A stretch of DNA of 64,000 bases from Cymodocea nodosa (GCA_036874045.1 CM072336.1:9142501-9206500); one strand, 5' to 3'; positions 33,561-46,047 are shown, numbered from the stretch's first letter. Notes: generated from the sequence alone by a model not told the origin. A program made the numbers and translations.

Positions 33561-35970
33561 GGTCATGGCAGAAAGACAATATGCTCTGATATTCAGTTTC
33601 TGGAACACACCTCCTTAAAACTAGATCAAGACATTTCTTAAATAAGTATGGGTCTTCCCAATAGTAATATTTTACTCTTGAAAAGAACAATTTCTTATCT
33701 TGGATATTCCAATCTTTAGGTGTTAAACCAGTAACTAAGTAATTTACTATGTCTACATACCAAGGCATTATTTTGATAGTCATTAACTGTTCATCAAGAA
33801 AATTATCCTTAATTTCAATATTTGATTTTTTTATTCGTAATCTTGATAAATGATCTGCTACTACATTCTCACAACCCTTTTTATCTTTAATTTCTAGATC
33901 AAATTCTTCTAATAATAATATCCATCGGATCAATCTAGGTTTAGTCTCTTTCTTTGCTATTAGGTGTTTTAAAGCTGAATAATTCGTGTACACTATCACT
34001 TTAGCTCCAATCAGATATGATCTAAACTTTTCTAAGGCAAACACAACGACTAACAACACTTTTTCAGTAGTTGTGTAATTAACTTGAGCATCATTTAAGG
34101 TTTTGCTTGTATAATGAATCACTTTAGGAGATTTTTCTATCTTCTGTCCCAACATTGCTCCTACAGCAAAATCAGATGCATCGCACATTAATTCAAATAG
34201 ATGGCTCCAATCAGGTGCTTGTATTATAGGAGTTGAAATTAAACTAGTTTTAAGCTTGAAAAATTCTTCTTTGTAATTTTTATCAAAGTTGAATGGGATA
34301 TCTTTTAATAGATTAGTTAAAGGTCTAGCTATTTTGCTAAAATCTTTAATAAATCTTTTATAAAATCTAGCATGTCCTAGAAATAATCTAATATCTTTTA
34401 CTGATTTAGGTTCTGGTAGATTAGAAATTACTTCTATTTTAGCTTTATCTACTTCCAACCCCTTCTTTGAAACAACATGTCCCAAGATGATTCCTTGATT
34501 AACCATGAAGTGACATTTTTCCCAATTTAGAACTAGATTTTTTTCCACACAGCATTTTAATACTTGGTTTAAATTTTTTAAACATACTTCATATGAAGTT
34601 CCATAAACAGTAAAATCATCCATAAATATTTCTAAAAAATCTTCACTTATTCCAGTGAATATGCCCTGCATATACCTTTGAAATGTGGCTGGTGCATTGC
34701 ATAATCCGAATGGCATTCTCTTAAAAGCATAAGTTCCATTAGGACAGGTGAAAGTTGTTTTTTCTTGATCCTCTAATGCTACTGGAACTTGGTTATATCC
34801 TAAATACCCATCTAGAAAACAAAAATATTCTTGCCCTGCTAATTTCTCTAGCATTTGATCTATAAAAGGTAAGGGAAAATGATCTTTCCTAGTTACAGCA
34901 TTCAGCTTTCTATAGTCTATACACACTCTCCAGCCTGATTGAATTCTAGTAGGTATCAAGTCCTGACTTTCATTCCTAATTACTGTTAATCCTGATTTCT
35001 TGGGAACTACATGGATTGGACTAACCCATGAGCTATCAGAAATCGGATAAATTATGTCATTATCTAACCATTTCACTATTTCCTTCCTGACTACTTCTTT
35101 AAGGTTTGGATTTAATCTCCTCTCAGGAATTCTAATTGGTTTAACATTCTCTTCTAAATATATGTGGTGACAGCATAAAGTTGCACTTAACCCTTTTATA
35201 TCAGTCATAGTCCATCTTATTGCTTCTTTATAAGTTTTTACTATATCTTTTAATTTAGCAATTTGATCCTCTTTTAAATCTGAAGCAATAATGATTGGAC
35301 ATGTTCGTTTTTCCTCCAAAAATATATAGGTTAAATCAGGAGGTAAAGACTTTAATTCTAACTATTGCCCATCAGAAGTTAGAACTCTTAATTGAACATC
35401 ATTAATTTCTTCTTGATCTCCTTCGACACTTATGCTTTCACTTTCTTCTAAAATCTCAGAATTAAGTTGCCTATTTAATTCTTCTTGAATCACATCATCT
35501 AGCATATCTCCTTCATCCTCCAAAAAGTCTATAGTATGTAAGGACATTTCTAGCTCTTCAAACTTTTCTGGTTTAAAAAGGTTTAATTGAGTATTTTCAT
35601 TACCATATACTAACTTCATAATTCCAGTTTTACAATTTATAACAGCCCTTGATGTTGCTAAAAATGGTCTTCCCAAAATTAAGGATGTATCACTATTTTT
35701 ATGCTTAATTTGTTGGGAATCCAAAATTACAATATCAATAGGATATATGAAGTTTTTGATTTTAATTAAGACATCCTCTATTTTTCCTCTAGGGTATCTT
35801 ATACTTCTATCTACTAATTGAATAACAATCTTAGTAGGGATTAAGCCTTCTAATCCTAAGGATGCAAATATATCACTTGACATAACATTTATACCTGCAC
35901 CTAGGTCTATTAAGGTTCTTTCTAGAATGGTATTTCCTATGATGCATGATATAATAGGGATTCCAGGATA
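33561..35970 (-). pseudogene. Ty3/gypsy protease, reverse transcriptase and RNase H, copy 1
   Basis: Protease: the active-site segment LIDLGAGINVMS (about 35,910-35,880) is the DLGA variant usual in Athila. The frame 35,883-35,362 ends in a single TAG at 35,362-35,364, after which RT continues in the same frame. RT-RNase H is open for over 580 codons (35,319-33,561). It has [42 protein letters not shown] and the catalytic FMDDF. RNase H has [13 protein letters not shown] and the TTTEK Glu, but the expected TDH motif reads TNY, so one catalytic Asp is Asn. It ends with ADHLSRL and is cut by the LTR fragment at 33,560. RT copies element RNA to DNA in virus-like particles. Coding is largely preserved, so the copy is relatively young. 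Confidence 0.88.
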
Positions 35971-37094
35971 AGATAACTTTTTAGGAATTTATGGCAGAAA
36001 TAGGGAACTACTTTGCTCAACTAAAAAGACCTTCCAAAGAACTTTTTGCTCTCTTTTCTTAGTACACCAATCCTTAAGAAATTTAGCACAAGGTAGCATT
36101 TTCTACAATAGATCTAACAAAGGAATGTTAACTTGTACTCTTTCAAAAATTTCTCTAATTTTTTCTTATTTTTCAGGTATTGTTTGTTGTAATCTTTCAA
36201 GATAGGGTGCTAATGATTGTGATTTAAAAGATTCTTTTTCTTTCATTTGATTTGTTTGATCATTTTAATCTCATTTTCAGATTCAGATTTTTCTTCATTG
36301 ATTTCTATATTTTTAGATATTACATTCTCATTATCATTTTGATTTTTGCTCTTATCCACCTTCATATTATTTTCATTTTGAATTCTTGGTGGTATATCAG
36401 TTCTAGATCTTAGTGTTATACATACATCTTCCAGATTTTCGTTACTCTCCTGATGTTCTTGTATATCATTTTCGTGATTATGATCTTCAATTGTTTTTAA
36501 TTTTAAAGTGCATTCTTTAAATTCTCTTGCATTAGTATTTTCTTTTGTTTGTATATCTTGCAAATTATGTAGATCGATAACATTATAATTTTCATTGTCC
36601 TATTGCATAACTTGTATTTTCATTGTATATTCGTCCAATGCTTTTAGTTTTCTTTCCAAATCATCTAATCTCATTGCATTCAATTTTTGATCAATTTTCA
36701 TTATGTTTTTTTCAGTTTCGTATATAATATCAATTTTAGGTTTTACATATGCTTCCTTATAGTTTAATTGGTTGACTTCTTGTTACTGACACATATATTG
36801 TTCTAGTTTGTCCATGTTTTGTTCTAAACTACGCTCTAGTCTATCATACCTATCCCAAACTTCATTGTCTCTCAACATATTACACATTCTAAGCTGACCA
36901 TCAGTTAGGTAAACTATAGGATTTTCATACTCAACTCTATTATATTGAATATAATTCATCTGTTGTTCATGTGCTCTAACCATCTACAACCGTCTCAGTT
37001 TCAAACAATCAGAGATGTCATGACCTTCCAATTTGTAGAATTCACATATGCTAACTACAGGTTTCAAAAATCTTTGAGCATAAGTATATGCCAT
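35971..37094 (-). pseudogene. gypsy gag tail with zinc-knuckle-like motif and gag-pol linker, copy 1
   Basis: Starts at the ATG at 37,094 with a short segment ending CEFYKLEGHDISDC (37,040-36,995). This is close to the Tat-type CEFH...GH...C knuckle but has Tyr for His. TAG follows at 36,986-36,984, directly followed by ATG 36,983. Next come a helical region (36,983-36,783), an acidic linker (36,563-36,243) and the ITLRS-type segment that precedes protease in Athila polyproteins. The capsid-like Retrotrans_gag domain is absent between the primer site and this point, so the copy lacks most of gag. Confidence 0.6.
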
Positions 37095-37176
37095 ATTCTC
37101 AATTAGAAAATATAACACACAACACTCCTCAGCTATTAAAACAGAACAACACTCGCAGTTACTTAGCTACACAAAC

Positions 37177-37194
37177 TCCCCGGCAACGACACCA
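37177..37194 (-). promoter_or_regulatory. Primer binding site, tRNA-Asp type
   Basis: The plus strand reads TCCCCGGCAACGACACCA, 16 of 18 bases like the 3' end of plant tRNA-Asp including CCA. It lies 8 nt from the LTR end at 37,202. This fixes the minus orientation of the element and its Athila/Tat affiliation. Confidence 0.85.
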
Positions 37195-37201
37195 GAAAAC
37201 T

Positions 37202-39186
37202 TGTTTGGGCTTGTTAACTTCCGTTTGTAACTTAGTTAATTTATCTTTATGCTTATCAGTGATTCCTTTTTAGAAGTCAACAAACAATCTTTCACACAAA
37301 TTAGATATTAATTCCAATTTGTATTTTAACTACAAGTGCACAGTGTACATTGTATTTGTGTGCAAGTACAGGTCGATCCCACAGAGAATTGAGGTAGAAC
37401 TATGTACTATTCCGTTTTTAATAATAAAATTTATATATTCAATTAACACTCCGTTAAGTTATAGCTAACTCAATGGACTAACCTCGTGGAATTGAAGTGA
37501 CTCAACGAAGCTATCTATCTAGTTTAATATTGCTATTTACAGAGGAATTCGGTCAACTATTGGGCGGTTCCACAAATTGTAAATAACATCAATTAAGCTC
37601 TATAATGCTAGTTAATATTAGATTTATCATTCAACAACACTAACATTCAGATATTTCAAACAGTAACCATTAAAATCATTAAGTATTAGGAATGATTCAA
37701 TTCAGTAAACTGTAAAACTATTTTCTATTTTCTAAATTAAACAAACATGAAACATTCAAAGCACTAACAATGATAACATTAATCATGATACAAAACAAAC
37801 AATACAACACTCAAATACTAACTATAAACATAGATAAGTTGTTGTTGGTATTTTTTTGTTTTGATATGATCATGGAAATGGGCGAAAGGTGAAATGTAAA
37901 AGTAATCTCTATCGACAGTAAAAACTTCTGTCACTACATGCGACGCGATTACACCACTGAAAACTTAATCACTTACAATTCTGCCTCCTCTCCCTATAGA
38001 ATCGCGAGTCCAGAATTGCAAGATGATCTCCTCTTCAATATACTAGCATCAACCCGAAACCAAGGCTAGAAGTTTCACGATCTCTTGAGATATGAGTCGG
38101 TGCTTGGTGAAAACAGCTTCCCTTCCCGCGACGCGATCACTCCTCATAGTGGTTGTTAGGCACTGTGTTTGACTCGGAATTGACCTGACATCAAAAAAGT
38201 ATCCTCACAAACCTCTGATGGTTGGTGATTATGGTGTGATGGTTGTGGTGGTTGGTGTGGTACTTCAGGGAACTTCCTACGCTACCTAAAGATAGCTTGG
38301 TTTGTCCTCTACACACACTAGTCACACCTTCTTCGTCTTTTCTCCTTTTCTTTTATATTTCTTTAGTGGTAACTGCTTCTACTTAGATGATCGGTTGGAT
38401 TTCCTTCATTTATATCAACAATGGTGATTTCTTCTCCCTTCCCCGAGTGAATTCCTGCATGATACGTGCAATCGTAGTTTTCCTTTGAATGTCCTATTTC
38501 TGTAACCGCTACAGTGGCATATTAGAAAATAAATGGTCCATGGAGTTACAGATAACTCAACGGACTTACTTTGTTGATTTAACTATAAAACAATTACAAT
38601 AAAGAAATAAGCTGCTAACCTAACGCGTTACCTTAGTGTGTATTCATATAACTTAACGCGTACAGTTATGCTAACTTAACGAGTTAAACATGTGCATCTC
38701 ACGTGACATAATAAAGCATTTAAATTCAACACGTGCATAAATCTAACTTAACGAGTTCAGATATATAACTTTAAGATTTTTACTCGCTAACTCAACAAGT
38801 TGTCACGTGATCTTTTTATACCTTTAAACCTGTAACTCAACGAGTTGGCACGTGATCTTTTAACAAAAAGAACACTAATTCAACGAGTTGTTACTGTTCA
38901 CCTAAATATTCTTTTAGCGTTTAAAACATAACTGTCCGGTACATGCAATATAACTCTCCGAAATAACAGAAAATTCGGATACTAAAGAATCAAAAACCAG
39001 CAACTTACCGACAGTTGAGAAATATATTAAATTAATGCTAATTCCTTGAAATTACGTAGATTCTTTCATTAAAGCATATAACAGTGCAATTATAACATAA
39101 TAGCTTAATTTTCATATGATAAGCTAAATATTATGCAATTAACCATTATTTAACCATTAATACTATGCACTTTTTCATTCTAAACA
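37202..39186 (-). mobile_element. 5' LTR of gypsy copy 1 (1,985 bp)
   Basis: On the plus strand it runs from TGTTTGGGC to CATTCTAAACA, so it has TG...CA termini. It contains a CG-N4-GTTA array at 37,450-37,515, further arms at 38,535-38,580, and CACGTG boxes at 38,700-38,860, each close to an AACTTAACGAGTT word. A reference copy for the other gypsy LTRs in the window. Confidence 0.88.
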
Positions 39187-40570
39187 AGTGCAATACTATG
39201 TGACCCTCTCTATCGCTTCCGGGCAATGCTCAACCAGGCATTTGCTTGCTTCATTCGTCATGAGTTCATGCTTCATTACCCATCACCCATGATACTTCAT
39301 CTTCTCCATGGAGATGGCAATGGAATTAATTCCTTGGAGATGAAATTAAACCTTTTAAATAAAAAAAAAGAGGTTTATAATATATCTAAATAAAAATTTG
39401 TATGACCTATATGCATTTAAGGTAACCAAAAGATCTTTTTAGATGGGAGAATATAACATCTAAAGTAAACATTTAATATATTTTAGATACGAAATATATA
39501 ATATTTAAAATAAAATATCAAAGCTCTTTAGATATAACATATAAATATCTGAAGAAAAAAAAAACTTTGGACATGATATAAAATATCCAAGGCAAAATAT
39601 TAAAACACTTTAGATATAATACATAAATATTTAAAGTGGAAATTAAAATACTTTGGATATGACATATAGATATTCAAAGCAAAAAATGGGAAAAAGAAAT
39701 TAAAGCAAAAATTAAATATTTTAGATATGAATTATAAATATCAAAAAAAAAGAGAGGAAATATGAACTTTGTCATGCCATATTCAGTATTCGATTTGATT
39801 GAAGCTGAAATTTGAATTACATATAATAATAATAATATTGGTTATGCCAAATTAGGAGTGTGCTTTAACTGAAATTAAAATATACCAAATGCTAATATAA
39901 AATTCCAGATGTTAAATAAAAAAAAGTAAAGTTAGAACATGTTAGATACAACACTCATAAAAAAATTATTAAAATACTTTATGTATGATATATGAATATC
40001 CAAAATAAAGGAGAGATATGATATGAAATGTAAATATCTAAGGTTTGAAACATATTAAATGCTTCTAGATAAGTGCCTAAATTATCCACATAATCTATAT
40101 TTTGTTGTAAAATATAAATATATAAAATATCAAAATATAAATAGAAAATTATCAAAATATCCCAAATATTTAAAATATCAATTATTCTCATATATGAGTA
40201 TAAATTGTCCAAAAAAATAGAGAGTATAAAATGTTAAATTACTCTTAGATAAGAGTCTAAACTATCCATGTAACCTATAATTTGATATAAAATATCAAAA
40301 TATAAATGGAATATTATCAAAATATTGAAAATATTAATTACTCTCAGATATGAGTATAAACTATTTATAAAAAAAGAGAGAATAAAATATTAAATTACTT
40401 CTAGATGAGAGTCTAAACTATGTACATAACCCATACTTTGATAAAATATAAATATATAAAATATCAAAATATAAATGAAAAATTATCAAAATATTTAAAA
40501 TTCCAAATACTCCCATATATGAGTATAAATTGTCTACAAAATTTAAATTTTGACTCAAATAAAAAATATG
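39187..40570. repeat. AT-rich array of dyad motifs, duplication copy B
   Basis: Matches 14,191-15,577 nearly base for base, with a few short indels in A/T runs. It begins exactly where the gypsy LTR ends and finishes with ATATG at 40,566-40,570 before the copia LTR. It has the same motif classes as copy A. Confidence 0.8.
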
Positions 40571-41534
40571 TGTAGGATCGAATGGCTACACAAGAGGGGG
40601 ATGAATTATGTTTTTCAACATTTTCAATTATAATTGAAACTTCAAAATTAAAAACAAGTCAAGACACTGTTTTAATCAAATCATTTTATTCAAGGTTTTA
40701 ATTACAATATACAATTCAATTCTCATATGAAATTGTAGATGCAATTATATAATGATACCATGTTTCATTTAATCAATTTCATAACTATAAATAGAGAAAA
40801 CTAATTTACAGAATTTAAAACATTTCTCATTGTTTGAGATTTTTCTTTTTCTTCTGCAAATCTTCAGTGACTAATATCTGACTTTCTCTATTTCACTGAA
40901 TTTGCTTTCTTTTGATTCTTCAATTCTTTAGTGACATATAATTGACTTTCTATTCTTCATTGAATTTTCTTCTATCTATGAGCTTTTCCCTATAGAAGTG
41001 TTTTGATCCCTAAAAATATATTTCGTTTGGTGTGCAGGGATGATTGATCAACGAGAATTCTATGCCTTTTATACTGTATCTTCATTTCATGCATATCTTC
41101 CACATTTAACCACAATCAGTTTTCCACTCTTCATGTTTTCTCTTTTTCCTTCATCGAAATACACACGTTTTGACCCACGTTTTCCTCTCGAATTTTCTTT
41201 AATCATCAATCCTAGATCTTTGAAAAATTTCTTGCAAAATAAACTTTCTCATCTAAAATTTTTCATCAAATGTAATAAGTCATTGTGTTAATGTTAACTA
41301 AACGAGTAAAACAAGTAGAATTATAACTTAACGTATAAAACTTAACGAGTTCATCATGTGCCAAATCACGTGACAAGTAATATAGCTAACTCAATGAACT
41401 AAGTCTGTGGTGTTACGCTAACTTAACGAACCAGCTTTATAGTGTTACAATTAACTCAACAAACTAACTCCATTGTGTTACTGATAACTCAACAAACCAG
41501 TAATAAATAAATATTTTAAACAATAAAGTATTTA
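40571..41534 (-). mobile_element. copia 3' LTR, truncated (copy B)
   Basis: Starts TGTAGGATCGAATGG. It matches 15,578-16,530 and shares the same fusion to integrase at 41,534/41,535. It contains inverted-repeat modules at 41,380-41,500 and a CACGTG box near 41,368. Confidence 0.8.
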
Positions 41535-44500
41535 CCAATTTTGGCCATTTCTTGAAGTGATCGATTCTTTCTCTCAACAGCACCATTTTGAGAGAGTGCT
41601 TTAGGGAAAAAATATCTATGATCAACGCCATGATCTTTACAGTAATTATCCATTTGATCATTTTCAAATTCAATACCATGATCACTCCTAAGTTTTTGAA
41701 TAGAGACACTTTATTCATTTTGAACAAGAATACGAAACTTTTTAAACTTTTCAAAAACATCTGTCTTAGTTGCTAGAAAATATACCCAAGTATATCTAGA
41801 GAAGTCATCTACTAAAACAAATACATATCATTTACCATTAAGACTCATGATTCTTGTTGGTCCAAATAGATACATATGTATAAGTTCTAAGACTCTTTTG
41901 CTTGATATATCATTTTTGGATTTAAAAGAGTTTTTATGAATTTTTCCTAACTCACATGCATCACACATGAAATCTTTTGAGTATTTAATCTTTGGTAAAC
42001 CTCTCACTAAATTTTTTCTAGATAATTTATGCAACAGTTTTATATTTATATGCCTAATCCTTCTATATCAAAGATATGCATCACTAGTTTCAACTAGCAA
42101 ACATGAATTTAAATCAACTATACTAGAAGGTAAAGATAAAATACATACAGAACCTTTTCTTTCAGCAATAAAACTTCAATTCATCTATGATTTTATCAAT
42201 AATTTTGCATATATTATCTTTAAACAATACATAGTATCCTTTATCAATTAGTTTTATAACATTCAGCAAATTAAATTCTAGGTTTTCTACATATAATACA
42301 TTTGAAATAACACAAGTAGGAGTTATTTAAACAATACCTATACCTATGATTTTATCCTTGCTTTTGTTTTGAAATATTACACTTCTTTTCTTGGTATTTA
42401 TAAAATTTTTTAGTAGACTTTTCTTTCCAGTCATGTGACTTGATGCTCCACTATCCAAAATCCATTTTGATGTTGTTATCTCTTGCAAAACAAGTTAAGA
42501 AGAACTGTTTCTTGATACTTAATGTCTTTGAGGACTAAGTTCATTAAAAGCATATTTCTTATTTTAGTTTAAAACAGTCTAACATTATCATTTATATTCT
42601 TGTTAATTGCAAATACTACTAATTTATCATTAGCTTCATACTTACTTATAGAATTATTAATCTTCTTAAAATTCTTTTTATTTTCAAATGTAGTATAACC
42701 AAGACCAAACCAATTTTTATCAGATGTTAATTTATTTTGGTCATACTCATACATTTCAGTAAGATCGTACCAAGATTTTGTACTTGTATTTAAATTTTCA
42801 GTACATACAAAATCTTTTTCTACACAAGAATTTTCAGATAAAGAACATGCAAAACCAATAATTGGTCTAATACCACTATTTTGAATTTCAAGCTCTGGTT
42901 TCTGAATTTCCAGTTCACTACAATTGTCTAAAATTTTAGAAACACTAATAACTGAATTTCTAGAACAAGAAACAAGATTTTTAGAAACATTGATAGTCAT
43001 GTTAGTGGTACATTTAGATAAATTACATTGGTTTATATTATTACTACATGATTCATCCCTTGAAGTACTTACTTCTACATATTTATTACCTTGTTTCATA
43101 ATAAAAGGAATTTTAGTCTTAGATTTACTTAAACTGCAACTAATAAATCCTTTGTTGGCTTGAGATTCAAGATAATCAAATCCTAAGCCAAATTTATATG
43201 ACACCACAAGGGTACTAGTTAGCTTGTCTAACTTAGTTTGACTTAAGTTCCATTTCTCAATGGTGGAATTTAAATCTAGCTCTCTCATTTTTAATTTATC
43301 AATCTCTAACTCACGATCATTTATGTTGTTTCCCAATTTTTCATTTTCAGATTCTATCTTTAATTTTTCAGCATTTATATTCTATATTTGTTCATGCAAG
43401 ACACATTCATTAAATCTAAATTTATGCAAATCTCTAGCATGATTTTCATTATCACATTTAAACTTTTCTAAAGTAGTAGATGGGAAACAATTTTCTTCTT
43501 CCATAATGGACAAAGAGTTTCTAATATTCTTATTTTCCAATTTACAAACTTTAAGTTTTTGTAATAATGCATGATAAGCACATAATAATTCATCAAAGTT
43601 AAAATCTGAATGACTTTTAGGATAAGATATTATCTCATACTCATCTACCATGAAGCACACTTGAGCAACGTCTTCTGACTCTTGTTCTTCTTCTAAATGT
43701 AAAGATTTTGATAATAATTCCTTAGATTCAAACTCTTCTGATGTGTCATCCCAAGTAACCATCAAAGCCTTTTTTTTGTAAAACTTTTTCTAAGTCTTCT
43801 TCTTTTGATTTGTCCTACTTTGTTTTTCCTTTTTCCTTATAGGACAATCTAGAGAAAGATGTCCATGTTTCTTGCAATTGTAACATATATACTTTCTAGA
43901 TGAAGAATTCTTTTCGTTTAGTGACTTTGATGTTGTGAGTTTATCATTTTTGTTCCTTTGTTGTTTCCTAGCTTTCCATGCCTTCTTGAATTTCCTAGTC
44001 AGCAAAATCAAATCCTCGTCAAAATTAGTGGATATTTTAGAATCTGAATTAATTTTAAAGGTTATTTCTTTCTTCATTTTTAATTTATTATGACTTAGTG
44101 AATCATTTAATTGAACTTCATAAGCAGTTAAATTTCCTATAAGTTCATTTATAATATAAACATTTAAGTCTTGTGATTTTTTAATTGATGTCACTTTCTA
44201 AGACCATTTAGAACTTAGGGATCTGAGAATTTTTCTCATCAAATCCTTCTATTCAAAATTCTTTCCTAAGTATTTTAAGGAATTTATGATATCTAGGAAT
44301 CTGGAAAATATCTTAGAAATACTTTCGTCTTCATGCATCATAAAGAGTACATATTTATGAATTAACATATTAATTTTAGTCTCTTTAACTTGAGAAGTAC
44401 CTTCATATGAAGCTTCTAATGTATGTCACATCTCATAAGTAGATTTATATGCTGATACTTTACTAAACTATTTATATCTCAATGCACAAAATAAGATATT

Positions 44501-44734
44501 TATGTCTTTTGCATTCAGAGTTTCATTTTCTTTTTTAGTAACTATTCAAGTATTATAAGGAGTAGTTAATGGATTATATGGTTTAGAAATCATGAACCAC
44601 AACTTGTGATCTATAATTTGAAAAAAAACTATCATCCTATATTTCCAATATTCAAAATGTATTCCATCAAATAAAGGAGGACAATTAAGATTTTGGCTTT
44701 CATACAAAGAAAAATTACCATTTCCAGTAGCCAT
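41535..44734 (-). pseudogene. Ty1/copia (Sirevirus-like) gag, protease and partial integrase
   Basis: Read leftwards from the ATG at 44,734: N-terminal gag with a CPPLFDG...YWKYRM segment (DUF4219-like), then the UBN2-type gag (44,500-44,150). The zinc knuckle CYNCKKHGHLSLDCP (CX2CX4HX4C) lies near 43,880. Next is an acidic tract with VTWDDTSEE (43,765) and a long coiled-coil region with Asn/Lys-rich spacer (43,650-42,570). The protease has a DSGASSHMTG segment near 42,455-42,430. A GAG-pre-integrase region with CDACELGKIHK lies at about 41,960, followed by the integrase start, DLFGPTRIMSL-like. An ERIDHFKKWPK remnant of the integrase helix ends it at 41,535. RT and RNase H are deleted, so any mobility would need proteins in trans. 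Several stops and frameshifts. Confidence 0.8.
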
Positions 44735-44868
44735 CTTACGTAAGATATTTCAACCTATAAGATTTTAAACAATTTAAAACTTTCAAAAACAACTTGACCC
44801 TATAATCAACAAAGTTAAACATATGCTTAGATATTAATTTCTGTTTAAAAACAAAGAGGGTAAAACAT

Positions 44869-44880
44869 GCTCTAATACCA
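44869..44880 (-). promoter_or_regulatory. copia primer binding site, initiator tRNA-Met type
   Basis: GCTCTAATACCA on the plus strand differs by one base from the usual GCTCTGATACCA end of initiator tRNA-Met. It lies 2 nt from the LTR start at 44,883. Confidence 0.85.
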
Positions 44881-44882
44881 CT

Positions 44883-45739
44883 TGCAGGATTGAATGACTA
44901 CACAAGAGGGGGATGAATTGTGTTTTTCAATATTTTCAATTATAATTAAAACTTCAAAATTAAAAATAAGTCGAGACACTATTTTAATCAAATCATTTTA
45001 TTCAAGGTTTTAATTACAATATACAATTCAATTCTCCAAAGAAATTGTAGATGCAATTATATAACGATACCATGTTTCATCTACTCAATTTCATAACTAC
45101 AAATAGAGAAAACTAATTTATGGAATTTAAAACCTTTCTCCCTATTTGAGATTTTTCTTCTTCTTCTGCAAATCTTCAGTGACTAATATCTAACTTTCTC
45201 TACTTCACTAAATTTGCTTTTTTATGATTCTTCAATTTTTTAGTGACATTTATTTGACTTTCTCTTCTTCACTGAATTTTCTTCTATCAGAAAGTTTTTC
45301 CCTGTAGAGGTGTTTTGATCCCTAAAAATATATTTCGTTTGGAGTGCAAGGATGATTGATCAATGAGAATTCTATGTCTTTTATATGGTACCTTCATTTC
45401 ATGTATATCTTTCATGTTTAACCATAATTAGTTTTTCACTCTTGACATCTTCTCTTTTTCCTTCATTGAAATATACACGTTCTGACCTATGTTTTCCTCT
45501 TGAATTTTCTTTAATCATCAATTTTGGATCTTTGAAAAATTTTCTGCAAAATAAACTTTCTCGTCTAAAATTTTTCCAAATGTAATAAGAAGTCATGTTA
45601 ATGTTAACTAAATGAATAAAACAAGTAGAATTATAACTTAACGAGTTCATTATGTGCCAAATCACGTGACAAGTATTGTAGTTAACTCAACGAACTAAGT
45701 CTATGGTATTACGCTAACTCAACGAACTAGCTTCATGGT
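44883..45739 (-). mobile_element. copia 5' LTR, truncated on the right
   Basis: Starts TGCAGGATTGAATGAC next to the primer site. It is homologous to the other copia LTRs until 45,739, where it jumps into the AT-rich array (the equivalent of 8908). The LTR tail and about 260 bp of array are deleted at the junction. Confidence 0.8.
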
Positions 45740-46047
45740 AAAATATATATTTTTTATCATAATAAAAAATATATAATGTTAAAATATATGAAAGGAGAAT
45801 AAGGAAAATAATCTCATGCATAGGAAAAATTACTGGAATACCCTCACCCATGCTAAAATTACAAATACTCAGATAGGAGTATAAACTATCCAAAATATAA
45901 AAATATAGTTAGATAAGAGTCTAAACTATCTATATGATATATTTTGATAATATATATATATATATCAAAAAGTTAATGGTACACTAATTACCAAGATAAA
46001 CTTAAAATATTAAATGTACTCTGAGAGGAGCCTAAGCTGTTTAACGC
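45740..46047. repeat. AT-rich array segment matching 8908-9215
   Basis: Same GATAGGAGTATAAACTATCC and GATAAGAGTCTAAACTATC words and the same (TA)n run. Ends at TTTAACGC like the copy at 9215. Confidence 0.75.

Larger units (their letters stand above)
28248..39186 (-). mobile_element. Athila/Tat-like Ty3/gypsy element, copy 1 (5' LTR to third ORF)
   Basis: Minus orientation: 5' LTR 37,202-39,186, tRNA-Asp-type primer site 37,177-37,194, gag tail, protease, RT and RNase H, integrase (end 31,131), inverted-repeat arrays, third ORF (end 28,248). No 3' LTR is found on the left. The LTR sits at the start of the duplicated AT-rich segment. Copy A has GAGTGCAAC at the matching place (14,192), so AGTGC (39,187-39,191) is a likely half of the target duplication. 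The most intact coding stretch is RT and RNase H. Confidence 0.75.

Noticed and set aside
33561-37194. Endogenous plant pararetrovirus (Caulimoviridae)
   Set aside because: An integrase with Asp-Asp-Glu core, LTRs and the tRNA-Asp primer site identify a Ty3/gypsy LTR retrotransposon.
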